Origin: Pleomorphomonas sp. PLEO
GTDB taxonomy: Bacteria > Pseudomonadota > Alphaproteobacteria > Rhizobiales > Pleomorphomonadaceae
Direction of reading: 5' to 3'
DNA: 64,000 bases
NCBI RefSeq assembly: GCF_041320595.1
Contig: NZ_CP166625.1
Location: 3,594,001 to 3,658,000, forward strand
Shown here: in pieces, positions 8,953 through 18,403 of the stretch
Layout of the letters: each line of letters begins with the position of its first letter
Position numbering within the stretch: the stretch's first letter is position 1
The notes under the pieces: model-generated
Databases searched by the model: none
Seen by the model: only the letters and a program-made list of their open reading frames with translations
What the model was told of the DNA's origin: nothing
Translations under genes and position numbers: made by a program

Positions 8953-11130
8953 TCACTGATTGGCTGTTACGTCGACGTTCAGGACCCGGATGAGGTCGTT
9001 CGGTTTATCGGTATTGACCTTCTCGAGCTCGGCAAAGGGAACCGGCTTTTCCGGCGCGATCGTCAGGGTTATCGACTTCGGATCCTTGATGAAATCGGTG
9101 ATCGGTCCCTCGAACTTCGCTTGCAGTTTTGGATCGTCAAGGAAATTCAACATCAGCGGCAGAGCGCCAGCGGTGTTCTGGCGGAATTTCTCGCCATCCT
9201 GATCAAGCTTTTTCGCCTGCGCCTCGAAGGCTTTCTCGACGATGCCGCTATTACCATAGGTGAGCGAAGCGGAAACCAGCGTCGCCTCGTTCATGCGCGC
9301 TTCCATTTCATCTGGCTTTTCGACCAGCGACAGTGGCAGGCCGCCGAGATGTAAGTCAGCGGAAATAAGGCCCATGTTGGTTGCCTTCAGGGTGAGGTCC
9401 TCGAGCCAGAGATCGCCCTTTTCGGCATCATAGGTCAGCGTCATGCCACCGGACAAATCGAGAGTGTCATATCCCATTGCTGTGAGTTCGGAGACCAGCG
9501 TCTCATCGGACAGCAGCGACACCGGCAGCGACAGCGAGGTGAACGTGAAGTCGCCTCGCTGGGGCAGGGTGCCCAGATAACTGCCACTGGTGAGGGCGAG
9601 CGAATCGAGCCCCACCGACCCGAGTGGCGATTCGATCGACAGCGCGCTGAGCTCGACAAATCCGAATGACGTGCCGCCGTTGACAATGGCGTCATGCATC
9701 GCCTTGCCGGAGGGTTGCTTGCCTTCGGAGGCGTTCATGCCGAGTTCCATAAGGGAGGCGAGAGAGCCGAAACGAATATCCTGCAGGGTCAGCAAGGACA
9801 GGCTGAATTTTGACGATGCCGCCTTGGAATCGGCCGTGATGTCGCGCAGCGTAAAGGCACCGATGCCATTGCCATCAAGCCCGTTACCATCGAAGCGGTT
9901 GATGGCAAGATCCAAACTGTCTCCTGCCTTGACCTCCAGCTTATTGGCCTGGACGAAATCCACACCCATGAGCTGGGTGTAGTTGGGCAGGATGGTGGAA
10001 ACGAATGAGAGGGGATCGGCCTCTATGCGCTTGGGATCATCAAGCGCCTCCGCCACCAGCTTCACCAAAGGTTGGCCGGTCTGACGCATGAATACGTTGT
10101 TGGCTTCGATGTTGCCGATGCTGGCAGTTGCCCCATCGAAGGCGAGCACAACGTTGTTGACGCCATACTGCGAATAGATGGTGCGCACCTTGCCGTCGCC
10201 TGCGCCGCCCACATACTTGGATGGGTCGAGAGTTTCCAGCGCCGCGCCGAAATCCATGCCGATGACGTAGGTACTGTCGATTGTCATCGACTTCAGCGGC
10301 GACGTCTCGTCCTTGGGCTTTTGCTCCGCCGAGTTGATGCCCGCCCTCTCGACACGTCCTTCGTGCAGGCCGGACAGGTAAGCCAGCGAATAGGTGGTGA
10401 TGGAGTCACCCTCGGTCATGCCGCTGGTTTCTATCTGGACGTTGTTCATCTCCGCCCAGTCGGCCCGAATACCTGTCGTCCACGTCGCATAGCTGAAAAT
10501 CTTCTCGTAGAGCGGACGGTCTGCCGGCAGAGCCTTCGGCGGCGGCGGAAACACCAAGCGTTCGACGAGCAGGGTTTCCGCCGACAGGGCGTAGTCGACC
10601 ACCGGCGGCCGCGTGGTCTCTGCGTCGGCCTTGGATTTCTCGGAGGGCGGCGAAGCATCTCCGTCGGTGTGGGTGTCACCACGGCTCTCTTGGGCCTTGT
10701 TGACCGGCTTTTGCTTCGTCGAAGGTAAAGGTACCTTGTCGAGTTCTTTGTTGGCGCCGGCTTCCAGCGCGGCCAGACCAGGGAACCATTTGCCAACGTC
10801 CAGACGGATGTCAACACTGTAGCTGGAGCCGCGAATGGCGTGGGCGGCGAAGGCGCCGCCCGGTGCAGTCCGCGCATCTTCGACCGACAATTCGTCGAAA
10901 TGGACGGCGATGAGATTGTCGTCGATGTCGCCGAAAGTGACGTCATCCAGCGTTACTGTTTGTGTCGCTGGATCGAAACTGCTGGTACCGATGGTGACCG
11001 GCAGTCCGAACGCAGCCGAGGCGAGCCATTCTCGGACCAGGGTCTCCCGCGGCGTTTCCGCCTGGGCAAGCGAGGGGCAAGCAAGTGCAGCAAACGCGGC
11101 AACTACGCCAAGCGAAGCGCTGGTCCTCAT
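8953..11130 (-). CDS. Exported protein of unknown function, large paralogue
   Basis: I do not recognise this 725-residue protein. It starts with a clear Sec signal peptide (MRTSASLGVVAAFAALA then CPSLAQA), placing it in the periplasm or outer envelope. The ATG at 11130 has a GGGAGG ribosome-binding site; upstream codons in the open frame are not needed. A low-complexity Lys/Asp/Ser/Pro region lies around residues 145-185. The last 230 or so residues are homologous to the C-terminal half of the next gene upstream. Shared elements are MGYDTL, GALPLMLNF, a FIKDPKSITLTI stretch and the C-terminal DVTANQ. The pair is probably an operon. No catalytic motif or metal site is obvious. Confidence 0.85.
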   Translation of the reverse strand: MRTSASLGVVAAFAALACPSLAQAETPRETLVREWLASAAFGLPVTIGTSSFDPATQTVTLDDVTFGDIDDNLIAVHFDELSVEDARTAPGGAFAAHAIRGSSYSVDIRLDVGKWFPGLAALEAGANKELDKVPLPSTKQKPVNKAQESRGDTHTDGDASPPSEKSKADAETTRPPVVDYALSAETLLVERLVFPPPPKALPADRPLYEKIFSYATWTTGIRADWAEMNNVQIETSGMTEGDSITTYSLAYLSGLHEGRVERAGINSAEQKPKDETSPLKSMTIDSTYVIGMDFGAALETLDPSKYVGGAGDGKVRTIYSQYGVNNVVLAFDGATASIGNIEANNVFMRQTGQPLVKLVAEALDDPKRIEADPLSFVSTILPNYTQLMGVDFVQANKLEVKAGDSLDLAINRFDGNGLDGNGIGAFTLRDITADSKAASSKFSLSLLTLQDIRFGSLASLMELGMNASEGKQPSGKAMHDAIVNGGTSFGFVELSALSIESPLGSVGLDSLALTSGSYLGTLPQRGDFTFTSLSLPVSLLSDETLVSELTAMGYDTLDLSGGMTLTYDAEKGDLWLEDLTLKATNMGLISADLHLGGLPLSLVEKPDEMEARMNEATLVSASLTYGNSGIVEKAFEAQAKKLDQDGEKFRQNTAGALPLMLNFLDDPKLQAKFEGPITDFIKDPKSITLTIAPEKPVPFAELEKVNTDKPNDLIRVLNVDVTANQ

Positions 11131-11267
11131 GGACGATCCTCCCGGATGTACAGTTTTCGAGGCCGGCGAACCGGCCCCTCCTATTTGCTGACGTTTCGGG
11201 CAACTCGCCACTGCCGACGTTTGACCACTATCGAATGAGCCGGCCCGCTGACGGGCCGGATTCCTAG

Positions 11268-12437
11268 TCAGTTCGTGTCAGTGCCTTCGCCCGCCTCGCC
11301 GCCTTCCGTTTCCGGTTGGTTGGCAATAACGTCAGCCTTGAGGAGGTCCGGAAGGGTCTGCGGAGCGGCCTGCGAAGTCGAGAAAAGCTCCATAAGCGCA
11401 ATCGGCGTCGATGGCTTGGCAGTGATGGTCAGGTTCTTGGGATCTTTAAGGAACGTCGTCACGCCCTGGGCCAGTTTGTCCTGAAACGGCTGGTTACCGA
11501 TCACTGACAGGAGCAGCGGCAGGGCACCGGTAATCTGGCCAACAAAGGCAGCCGGCTCCTGGCCCATCTGCTTGGCCTGTTGGGCGATGATACGACCGGC
11601 CAACGAGGCGTCGCCATAATAGACCGAGGCCTGCTTCAAGGTGATCTTGCCAAACGCGTCCTGTGGCGGGTTAGGCTGCTTCAGTCCCTTGACAACATCG
11701 GCAGTAAGCCCGCCGAAAGTGCCCGTCAGCGTCACGGTGCCAAGATCGGTGCCGGCAATCGTGATTTCGTTGACCATAAGGTCGCCGGTCGCCTCATCAA
11801 GTGAGCCGGAACCGTAAAAGCCTAGCGTCAGTTTGTCATAGCCCATGGTCTTTAGCTGAGCAGCAAACTGACCGCTCTCATCCACCGCCGCCGGGTCGAT
11901 TGCGATACCTTCCACCGACACGTCGATGGCATGCGGCACGTCGTTGGCATAGTCGGAAAGATCGAAGTCCGCGCTGTCGACGACGACTGGAGCCTTGCCC
12001 GGCTGACTGAGCGAAATACCCTCGGCGGATACGGCATCGACGCGATTGCCCGTTTCCTTGCCGGTAAATACAGGAGCTGTCAGCTCGAGGGACGAAACGG
12101 AAAGGTTATCGCCCTTATTGCTGCCGGTAATATTTTCCGCAACGATCGAGTCAGCGCTCAGCGTGTCGCCCTCGACAGAAGGATTGGCGACGGTCAGCAC
12201 GTCGATTTTCGTCTCGCCACCGTCTCCAGATTTGATCGAGACGTTATTGTAGACGACCCCCTCACTCGACTGGGTTGGCGTTCCCAGCGTGAAGGTCGCT
12301 CCCTTGTCCGTGGCCAACAGCTTGGTCAGCGCCGCCGTTACCTGTTCTGGCGTCGCCGCCGAGAAGGCTGGTCCGGCGAGGCCCGCGGTCAACGCCACGA
12401 CAGCCACGGTAAGAGACCAACGACTGGAAATCGTCAT
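11268..12437 (-). CDS. Exported protein of unknown function, small paralogue
   Basis: This 389-residue protein has a signal peptide (MTISSRWSLTVAVVALTAG then LAGPAFSA). The ATG at 12437 has a GGGAG ribosome-binding site. Its C-terminal half shares a domain with the downstream 725-residue protein: MGYDKLTLGFYGSGSLDE, YGDASLAGRI, GALPLLLSV, FLKDPKNLTITA and a DVIANQ ending. It then carries a short acidic tail (EGGEAGEGTDTN). The middle is rich in beta-like Thr/Val/Asp alternation. The spacing to the next gene is about 137 bp. The function is unknown; a structural or lipid-facing envelope role is only a guess. Confidence 0.85.
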   Translation of the reverse strand: MTISSRWSLTVAVVALTAGLAGPAFSAATPEQVTAALTKLLATDKGATFTLGTPTQSSEGVVYNNVSIKSGDGGETKIDVLTVANPSVEGDTLSADSIVAENITGSNKGDNLSVSSLELTAPVFTGKETGNRVDAVSAEGISLSQPGKAPVVVDSADFDLSDYANDVPHAIDVSVEGIAIDPAAVDESGQFAAQLKTMGYDKLTLGFYGSGSLDEATGDLMVNEITIAGTDLGTVTLTGTFGGLTADVVKGLKQPNPPQDAFGKITLKQASVYYGDASLAGRIIAQQAKQMGQEPAAFVGQITGALPLLLSVIGNQPFQDKLAQGVTTFLKDPKNLTITAKPSTPIALMELFSTSQAAPQTLPDLLKADVIANQPETEGGEAGEGTDTN

Positions 12438-12721
12438 TTCAAACTCCCAATAAGTCTTTATCGGCAAACAGAGATAACCCCACGCCTTTCGAGACTGGCA
12501 TTGTGGCCAAATGACGGTCAGCGCACAAGCCATGCCTCTGGCCTATTTTATTGATGAAGCGTGCAATCTGTCGGTTTCAAAGAAAGATGAGGGCGCGGCG
12601 TTTGGGAAACCATTTGTTCATCCAGCCCAAACAAAGATGAATGATCGAAAGACGGCATCTGTTCCCGTGTGCAAGACATGTGGGTGCCAAGTAGCGGATC
12701 GAAGACCGGAATGGATGCGAC

Positions 12722-14380
12722 GTGAAGCTCAGGTGGTTGAAATGGCTCCGGCTCCTTGCCCTGTCGGCGGTTGTGACAACCGTTCCGATCGCCGCCGCCG
12801 ACTACGTTCTTTTCCAACATGCCATTTCAACCGGACAGGCCGAGGCTGATTCCATGGCGGCGCGCTATCTGACGCGTGCCGAGACGACCGTCGCCGAAGC
12901 ATTGAGAGTGCTCGCCGACCTCAGGGTCAGCGGCCGCGTGAGCTGTAGTCTTGCCGATCGAACCACTTTTGGAATGGCGGCCTTCAACTCGGAGTTCATC
13001 GTACAGATCGGACTGACCGACGAAGCCGGTACGCTGATTTGTGGCGAACCGATGGGTGCCCTCGCGGCACCTGCTCGGTTGCCGGTGGCCGAGAAAGGCG
13101 ATCCGTCGGTCATGTTGTCGGTGTTGAGCGATGGAAAGGACAGACGGCAAGCCGTCGTCACGTTGCGAGTCGACGACCAGTCGCGTCTCGTAGCCCGCCT
13201 CGCATCGCGCGCACTCGATATCGATGCTGGCGCCAGCTATTTCGAAGACTCAAGCACCGCCTCCGTCTATCTCGACGACGGGTCCGAGTGGAGCAAATTC
13301 GCCGGCAAGTGGACGGAGAGCGACAAGTCGGCCGCGCTGGTATCTGTGGTCTCTTCCGAGCGCTATCCGATCAAGGTTCGAGTGGCGGTCGACCAAACGG
13401 CGGCCCAGAAATCGATTGCCGGTCTTCGTACCATCACCATTATTCTGTCTACGATGGCCGGGCTAGGCGTCTTTATCATCGTCACCTGGTCCATGTGGCG
13501 CCAGTCCGAGGGCGACAGCTTCTCGCGCGCCGTCGATAACCATGAATTCTTCCCCTACTACCAGCCGGTGTTTGACTTGATGACCGGAGAAATTCGCGGT
13601 GCCGAGGTGCTGGTTCGTTGGCTGCGGCCAGATGGCACCATGGTACCGCCTGGCCAGTTCTTGGCCTACGCCGAGGCGACAGGCGCCATTCGCGACATAA
13701 CGCGTCAGCTCATGACTCAAACGGTAGCCGACGTTTCCGACATCTACGACAAGAATCCCGGGCTCAAGCTGGCCATCAATCTTACGGCCATGCATTTCAA
13801 CGACCTGGAGATCATGGACGACATCAAGCGGATCTACGGCAATTCGAAGATCCGCTATGAGCAGCTCTGCTTTGAGGTAACCGAGCAGCATCCGCTTAAG
13901 GACCTCACGCTGTCACGCGCCATCATCGGCCGCATCCAGGCGCTTGGCGCCTCGGTCGCCCTCGACGATGTCGGCACCGGGCACGGCGGTCTTGCCTACC
14001 TACAGAAGCTTGGCGTCGATATCATCAAGATCGACAAGATGTTCATCGACCACATCGGTACCGATCATTCCTCACAGACGATCGTCGACACTTTGGTCGA
14101 GCTTGGACATCAGCTCGGCCTGGGCATTGTTGCCGAAGGCGTCGAGCGTCCAGATCAGGTGGAACACCTCAAATCGATCGGCGTCGTCCAGGCGCAGGGA
14201 TATATCTACTCGCCGCCGATCCCGGTGAAGCAATTCCGCGAGTTTGCGCTGAAGTCGCTCGAGCGCGCGAAATCCGGTCTGGCTACGCGCACCGACAAGC
14301 CGGTCGAAGTCTCCGACAGCTTTGCCTCCCTAACAGTTTCAGTCGACGACGACGAAAACGGCGAGGCCGATGCCGCCTGA
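12722..14380 (+). CDS. CSS-motif EAL-domain cyclic-di-GMP phosphodiesterase
   Basis: This 552-residue inner-membrane protein has a transmembrane helix at residues about 8-28 and a second at about 235-258. They flank a periplasmic domain with Cys-containing segments (GRVSCSLADR and GTLICGEP) typical of CSS-motif sensors. The cytoplasmic part is an EAL domain: EVLVRW in place of EALVRW, NLTAMHF, FEVTEQ, ALDDVGTGHGG, IIKIDKMFID and IVAEGVE. The catalytic Glu, Asn, Asp-Asp, Lys and Glu positions are all filled, so it should hydrolyse c-di-GMP. CSS proteins are thought to sense periplasmic redox state through disulfides. Translation starts at GTG 12722. Confidence 0.92.
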   Translation: MKLRWLKWLRLLALSAVVTTVPIAAADYVLFQHAISTGQAEADSMAARYLTRAETTVAEALRVLADLRVSGRVSCSLADRTTFGMAAFNSEFIVQIGLTDEAGTLICGEPMGALAAPARLPVAEKGDPSVMLSVLSDGKDRRQAVVTLRVDDQSRLVARLASRALDIDAGASYFEDSSTASVYLDDGSEWSKFAGKWTESDKSAALVSVVSSERYPIKVRVAVDQTAAQKSIAGLRTITIILSTMAGLGVFIIVTWSMWRQSEGDSFSRAVDNHEFFPYYQPVFDLMTGEIRGAEVLVRWLRPDGTMVPPGQFLAYAEATGAIRDITRQLMTQTVADVSDIYDKNPGLKLAINLTAMHFNDLEIMDDIKRIYGNSKIRYEQLCFEVTEQHPLKDLTLSRAIIGRIQALGASVALDDVGTGHGGLAYLQKLGVDIIKIDKMFIDHIGTDHSSQTIVDTLVELGHQLGLGIVAEGVERPDQVEHLKSIGVVQAQGYIYSPPIPVKQFREFALKSLERAKSGLATRTDKPVEVSDSFASLTVSVDDDENGEADAA

Positions 14381-14403
14381 TCTCGCTCCGAGAAGCCAAG
14401 CGG

Positions 14404-14688
14404 TCAGAAGGACGACGAAGCTGCGTCGTTGCTAATTTCTTCGAAGAGATCGGCGTTACGGCAGAACTTCGGCGGGTGCACGGCACCACGGATCGCTGTG
14501 ATATCGAGCCAGACCTTGCAGGCGTCGAGTTCGGTGCATTCGTGGCATCGATCGGCAGCCAACTTGCGCTCGATGCCCTGCAGGACCTGATCGGAATCGA
14601 GCGTCATCGCCATGCGACGCATGAGTTCCGGTTCCTGATCACAGCCACAGGCGTCTCCGCCTGCCTTGGAGGACGATTTGTCGATCAT
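14404..14688 (-). CDS. DUF6455 family small Cys-rich protein
   Basis: This 94-residue cytoplasmic protein contains the DUF6455 signature: an RRMAMTL segment, a CHECTELDACKVWLD cysteine cluster and a C-terminal PPKFCRNADLFEEI motif. The cysteines suggest a redox or metal-binding role, which is inference. An excellent ribosome-binding site, GGAGGTGTGA, precedes the ATG. An FNR/FixK-like box lies 62 bp upstream of the start, suggesting control by oxygen. It is convergent with the EAL gene. Confidence 0.82.
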   Translation of the reverse strand: MIDKSSSKAGGDACGCDQEPELMRRMAMTLDSDQVLQGIERKLAADRCHECTELDACKVWLDITAIRGAVHPPKFCRNADLFEEISNDAASSSF

Positions 14689-14750
14689 TCACACCTCCAT
14701 ATTCATACTGTCCAATGCAATCATGATTAGCCTTTAGGCTAGCCTCGGCG

Positions 14751-14764
14751 ATGATTTGGATCAA
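14751..14764 (-). promoter_or_regulatory. FNR/FixK-like box upstream of the DUF6455 gene
   Basis: On the minus strand the site reads TTGATCCAAATCAT. It matches the consensus TTGAT-N4-ATCAA at nine of ten positions. Its centre is about 70 bp upstream of the DUF6455 start codon, a workable distance for an activator site. No experimental support is visible here. Confidence 0.55.
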
Positions 14765-14956
14765 AACTAGGTGGAAGTGATCACCCTTTTCAGTCAGGGT
14801 AAGTTGAAGCTCGGTAATTTTGTTTCGACTGAAAGAAACATCCTTCTCGTCGATCGTGTTGACAATCAGTCCCATCTTTATCTCCGCGAAAATACTATGC
14901 GGAAATTGAACAGGGATTGGGTAGTCGACGGACCAAAGCACCGTGGCCGACGCTAT

Positions 14957-14996
14957 CCGGCCCGCCATGTCGCCTGTATTGGAGGTGGCGGGCCGG
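14957..14996 (-). terminator. Hairpin downstream of glpK
   Basis: Perfect 11-bp arms, CCGGCCCGCCA at 14957-14967 and its complement at 14986-14996, flank an 18-base loop just past the glpK stop. There is no T-run, so it may terminate weakly or stabilise the mRNA end. Confidence 0.45.
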
Positions 14997-15003
14997 TGTG
15001 CTT

Positions 15004-16491
15004 TCAGGTGGTCAACGTTCTCCTGACGGCGTCGGCCCACCCTGCGAGCTTTCGTTGCCGGATGTCGTCGTCCATCTGGGGCATGAAGCGACGATTGCGC
15101 TTCCAACTGGCGGAAAAACCTTGCATGTCCGGCCACACGCCCGCCTTGTGACCGGCCAGCCAGGCGGCGCCGAGGGCGGTGGTCTCCAACACCAACGGAC
15201 GGTCGACCGGCGCGTTCAGGAGGTCGGCGAGGCGCTGCATGGTCCAGTCACTCGCGACCATGCCGCCATCGACACGCAGCACCGTTTGCGATGCCCCTGT
15301 CCAGTCGCGGCGCATCGCCTCGAGCAGATCGTGCGTCTGGTAGCAAACCGCTTCCAGTGCGGCGCGGGCAATCTCGGCCGGCCCGGTGTTGCGCGTCATC
15401 CCATAAAGAGCGCCGCGTGCTTCCGCGTCCCACCACGGGGCGCCAAGGCCGGTGAAGGCAGGCACGAGATAGACGTTCTGGCTGGGATCGGCGTGGTCGG
15501 CCAAAGCCCCGGCCTGATCCGATCGTTCGAAAAAGCGCAGGCCGTCGCGCAACCACTGCACGGTAGCGCCCGCCATGAAGATCGAGCCTTCCAGCGCGTA
15601 GGTCACCTTACCATCGAGGCGGTAGGCGATGGTCGACAGGAGCCGATTGGACGAACGAACGATCTCGGTGCCGGTGTTGAGCAAAGCGAAGCAACCGGTT
15701 CCGTAGGTGGACTTGAGCATTCCCGGTGAAAAGCAGGACTGGCCGACAGTCGCGGCATGCTGGTCGCCGGCGATGCCTCGAATGGGGATGGCGACGCCGA
15801 ACAGATCGGGGTCGGTTTCACCGAAGTCTGCGGCGCTATCGCGCACGTCTGGCAACAGGGCGCGCGGCACGCCAAAAAGGCGCAGGAGGTCGTCGTCCCA
15901 TTCTCCGGAGGCGATGTTGTAGAGGAGGGTGCGTGAAGCGTTGGTCGCGTCCGTCGCATGCACCCGGCCGCCCGTGAGTCGCCAAAGCAGAAAGCTGTCG
16001 ACGGTGCCGAACGCGAGGCGGCCTGCCTCGGCGGCTTTGCGCGCACCCTCCACGTTGTCGAGCAGCCAGGCGATCTTGGTGCCGGAAAAATAGGGATCGA
16101 GCAGCAGTCCGGTCTTTTCGCGCACCATGTCTTCAGCGCCGTCGGCCCTCAACGCGGCACAGCGATCGGACGTCCGACGGTCTTGCCAGACGATGGCACG
16201 GTGGATGGGTTTGCCAGTGTCGCGGTCCCAGATCAGCGTCGTCTCGCGCTGATTGGTAATCCCGATGGCCGCGATGTCCTGTGGCGACACGGCGGCGCGG
16301 GCGAGGGCGTATTGCATGGTCTCCAGCGTGGTATGCCAGATATCCTCCGGCTCATGCTCAACCCAACCGGAATCCGGAAAATGCTGAGGAAACTCCTGTT
16401 TTCCCACGCCTTTGACGCGATACTCCTCGTCGAAAACGATGGCCCGCGTCGACGTGGTACCCTGATCGATCGCGAGTACAAATTCGGCCAT
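15004..16491 (-). CDS. glpK: Glycerol kinase
   Basis: This 495-residue FGGY-family kinase phosphorylates glycerol to sn-glycerol-3-phosphate in the cytoplasm. The N-terminus [16 protein letters not shown] is the family phosphate-binding loop. Also present are the glycerol-binding segment [13 protein letters not shown], the FGGY signature region [15 protein letters not shown], and the C-terminal [18 protein letters not shown]-site motif. The length is standard. A GGGAGGAG ribosome-binding site precedes the ATG. It lies 87 bp downstream of glpD on the same strand and is probably co-transcribed with it. No glycerol facilitator gene is adjacent. Confidence 0.96.
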   Translation of the reverse strand: MAEFVLAIDQGTTSTRAIVFDEEYRVKGVGKQEFPQHFPDSGWVEHEPEDIWHTTLETMQYALARAAVSPQDIAAIGITNQRETTLIWDRDTGKPIHRAIVWQDRRTSDRCAALRADGAEDMVREKTGLLLDPYFSGTKIAWLLDNVEGARKAAEAGRLAFGTVDSFLLWRLTGGRVHATDATNASRTLLYNIASGEWDDDLLRLFGVPRALLPDVRDSAADFGETDPDLFGVAIPIRGIAGDQHAATVGQSCFSPGMLKSTYGTGCFALLNTGTEIVRSSNRLLSTIAYRLDGKVTYALEGSIFMAGATVQWLRDGLRFFERSDQAGALADHADPSQNVYLVPAFTGLGAPWWDAEARGALYGMTRNTGPAEIARAALEAVCYQTHDLLEAMRRDWTGASQTVLRVDGGMVASDWTMQRLADLLNAPVDRPLVLETTALGAAWLAGHKAGVWPDMQGFSASWKRNRRFMPQMDDDIRQRKLAGWADAVRRTLTT

Positions 16492-16578
16492 GGTCGGTCT
16501 CCTCCCGTCCCTTGGTTTTGCTTGAGTTTTAGTTGTTCGCTAGGGCAGCGCAAGCGCCGTTCCAAAGCCTCCACTGGC

Positions 16579-18072
16579 TCAGCGCAGGCCGGCGATGAAG
16601 ACATCTATGTCGGCAACTGCCTCTTTCGGCACGCGGAGCCCCAGCTTGGTGCGTCTCCACAGTATGTCGTCGGCGTTTTTCGCCCATTCCTCTTTAACCA
16701 GATAGCGCACCTCGGCTTCCGTCAGGCCAGCGCCAAAGTCGCGTCCGAGGTCGGCGGTAATGGTGGCGCCAGCAAGAATTGCTTCCGTCCGGGTGCCATA
16801 GGTATGGGCCAACCGTCCGATCAGCCCCGGATCGATGCCAGGACGAGCCGCGACAAGACGCGTCTGGTAAGCCTCGAGGCCTCCGGCAGGAATATCTCCG
16901 CCAGGCAGTATCGCACCCTTGGTCCAAGGCGCGCCTCGTGCGCCGATCGTTTGTTCGATGAGCTCCAGCGCGCTCTCAGCAAGACGGCGATAGGTGGTGA
17001 TTTTGCCACCAAACACGTTGAGCATCTTCGGCTCGGCTTTTTCGCCTGCAAGCTTCAGCACGTAATCGCGCGTCGCCTCCTGCGCCTTCGAAGCCCCGTC
17101 GTTGTAGAGCGGACGAATGCCGGAATAGGTCCAGACGACGTCGGAGACGGTAATCTGCTTTTCGAAATACTCCGAGGCGGATGCCGCGAGATAGGTCGTC
17201 TCCTCGCCGGTGATCCGGACGTCCGCCGGATCGCCGGAATAATCGCGGTCCGTGGTGCCAATCAGAGTGAAATCGCGCTCGTAAGGAATGGCGAAGACGA
17301 TGCGGCCGTCCGCGTTTTGGAAGATGTAGGCGCGGTCATGGTCATAGAGTTTCGGAACGATGATGTGCGAGCCCTGCACGAGACGAACATTATGCGCCTC
17401 CGGCATATCGGCGGCGGAGCGCAGCACTTCATCGATCCACGGTCCGGCGGCGTTGACGACGAGACGAGCGGTGACGGTGCGAACGGCGCCGGTTTCCGTG
17501 TCGGTGAGTGTCACAGCCCAGTGGTCGCCGACGCGGACGGCTCTCGTCACGCGAGTGCGAGTGACAATGGTGGTGCCACGAGCAGCGGCGTCGATGGCAT
17601 TGAGTGCCACGAGGCGAGCATCCTGCACCCAGCAGTCGGAATATTCGAACCCTTTGCGATAGCCGGTCTTCAGTGCTCTTCCCGCGGCGTCGACGCGAAG
17701 ATCAAGCGCCCGGGTGGCCGGCAGCCTCTTCCGGCCGCCGAGGTGATCGTAAAGAAAAAGGCCGAGCCGCAGCAACCACGCGGGCCTGAGGCCGGCATGA
17801 TGCGGCAGGACGAAGCGCAGCGGCCAGATAATATGCGGCGCCATGGCCCAGAGGATTTCCCGTTCCGTCAGAGCCTCACGGACGAGACGGAACTCGTAGT
17901 GCTCAAGGTAGCGGAGGCCGCCGTGAATAAGCTTCGTCGACGCAGAGGACGTACCGGATGCAAGATCCCCCATCTCGGCCAATAGCACCGAGTAACCGCG
18001 CCCCACTGCATCGCGGGCGATGCCACAGCCGTTGATGCCGCCACCGATGACCAGGATATCCACGTCCGCCAT
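16579..18072 (-). CDS. glpD: Aerobic glycerol-3-phosphate dehydrogenase
   Basis: This 497-residue FAD-dependent enzyme oxidises glycerol-3-phosphate to dihydroxyacetone phosphate at the inner membrane and passes electrons to quinone. The Rossmann FAD-binding motif DILVIGGGINGCGIARDA is at the N-terminus. It is followed by the family signature STKLIHGGLRYLEHYEF and the second signature VFGGKITTYRRLAE near residue 350. I chose the ATG at 18072, which has a CGGAGAG site, because MADVDILVIGGG is the usual family start. With glpK it forms a glycerol-use operon. Phased ACGAAAG repeats 68-117 bp upstream are a likely GlpR-type operator. Confidence 0.96.
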   Translation of the reverse strand: MADVDILVIGGGINGCGIARDAVGRGYSVLLAEMGDLASGTSSASTKLIHGGLRYLEHYEFRLVREALTEREILWAMAPHIIWPLRFVLPHHAGLRPAWLLRLGLFLYDHLGGRKRLPATRALDLRVDAAGRALKTGYRKGFEYSDCWVQDARLVALNAIDAAARGTTIVTRTRVTRAVRVGDHWAVTLTDTETGAVRTVTARLVVNAAGPWIDEVLRSAADMPEAHNVRLVQGSHIIVPKLYDHDRAYIFQNADGRIVFAIPYERDFTLIGTTDRDYSGDPADVRITGEETTYLAASASEYFEKQITVSDVVWTYSGIRPLYNDGASKAQEATRDYVLKLAGEKAEPKMLNVFGGKITTYRRLAESALELIEQTIGARGAPWTKGAILPGGDIPAGGLEAYQTRLVAARPGIDPGLIGRLAHTYGTRTEAILAGATITADLGRDFGAGLTEAEVRYLVKEEWAKNADDILWRRTKLGLRVPKEAVADIDVFIAGLR

Positions 18073-18403
18073 CGCCACTCTCCGGGTCACCGCCGCTTCC
18101 AACGGCTAGCTTTCACGTGAAGGCGACGCTAGCAAAATTACGAAAGCAAATGAATAAAAAACGAAAGTACCGATGAAATTTTGCGAAGGCGAGTCGGAAC
18201 GGTGGCGCTCGCAATGGAACATGGGGCGGCGTTCGGCCTCCTATGTCAGCGAGCCTGACATGACAGCCGTTCTCACGATGGTCGGTGATTTCAAAGAAAA
18301 ACGGAACTGATCGGTGGAATGCGGCAATTCTTTTGGTGCCGGCGAAAGGCTGCTCACACGTCCTTCTCGTCTCTTCGACGTAGAAGAGGACCTGTGGTAC
18401 CCG
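18073..18403. other. Intergenic region upstream of glpD
   Basis: These 331 bases lie between the glpD start and the end of the lrp gene. They hold the glpD promoter and the phased operator repeats. I see no gene in the remainder. Confidence 0.5.
18140..18189 (-). promoter_or_regulatory. Candidate GlpR/DeoR-type operator of glpD
   Basis: ACGAAAG occurs at 18140-18146 and 18161-18167, and a near copy GCGAAGG at 18183-18189, with steps of 21 and 22 bp. On the coding strand of glpD this is CTTTCGT. Direct TTTCG elements in helical phase are typical of DeoR/GlpR-family operators. The regulator gene itself is not adjacent. Confidence 0.5.

Larger units (their letters stand above)
14689..15003. other. 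Intergenic region between the DUF6455 gene and glpK
   Basis: These 315 bases hold the DUF6455 promoter with its FNR-like box and, near 14957-14996, a hairpin downstream of glpK. Open frames here are short and show no protein family. I see no RNA gene. Confidence 0.5.

Noticed and set aside
15958-17985. Long plus-strand open frame of 675 codons
   Set aside because: It is antisense to glpK and glpD, which have full family motifs; long antisense frames are common at this GC content.
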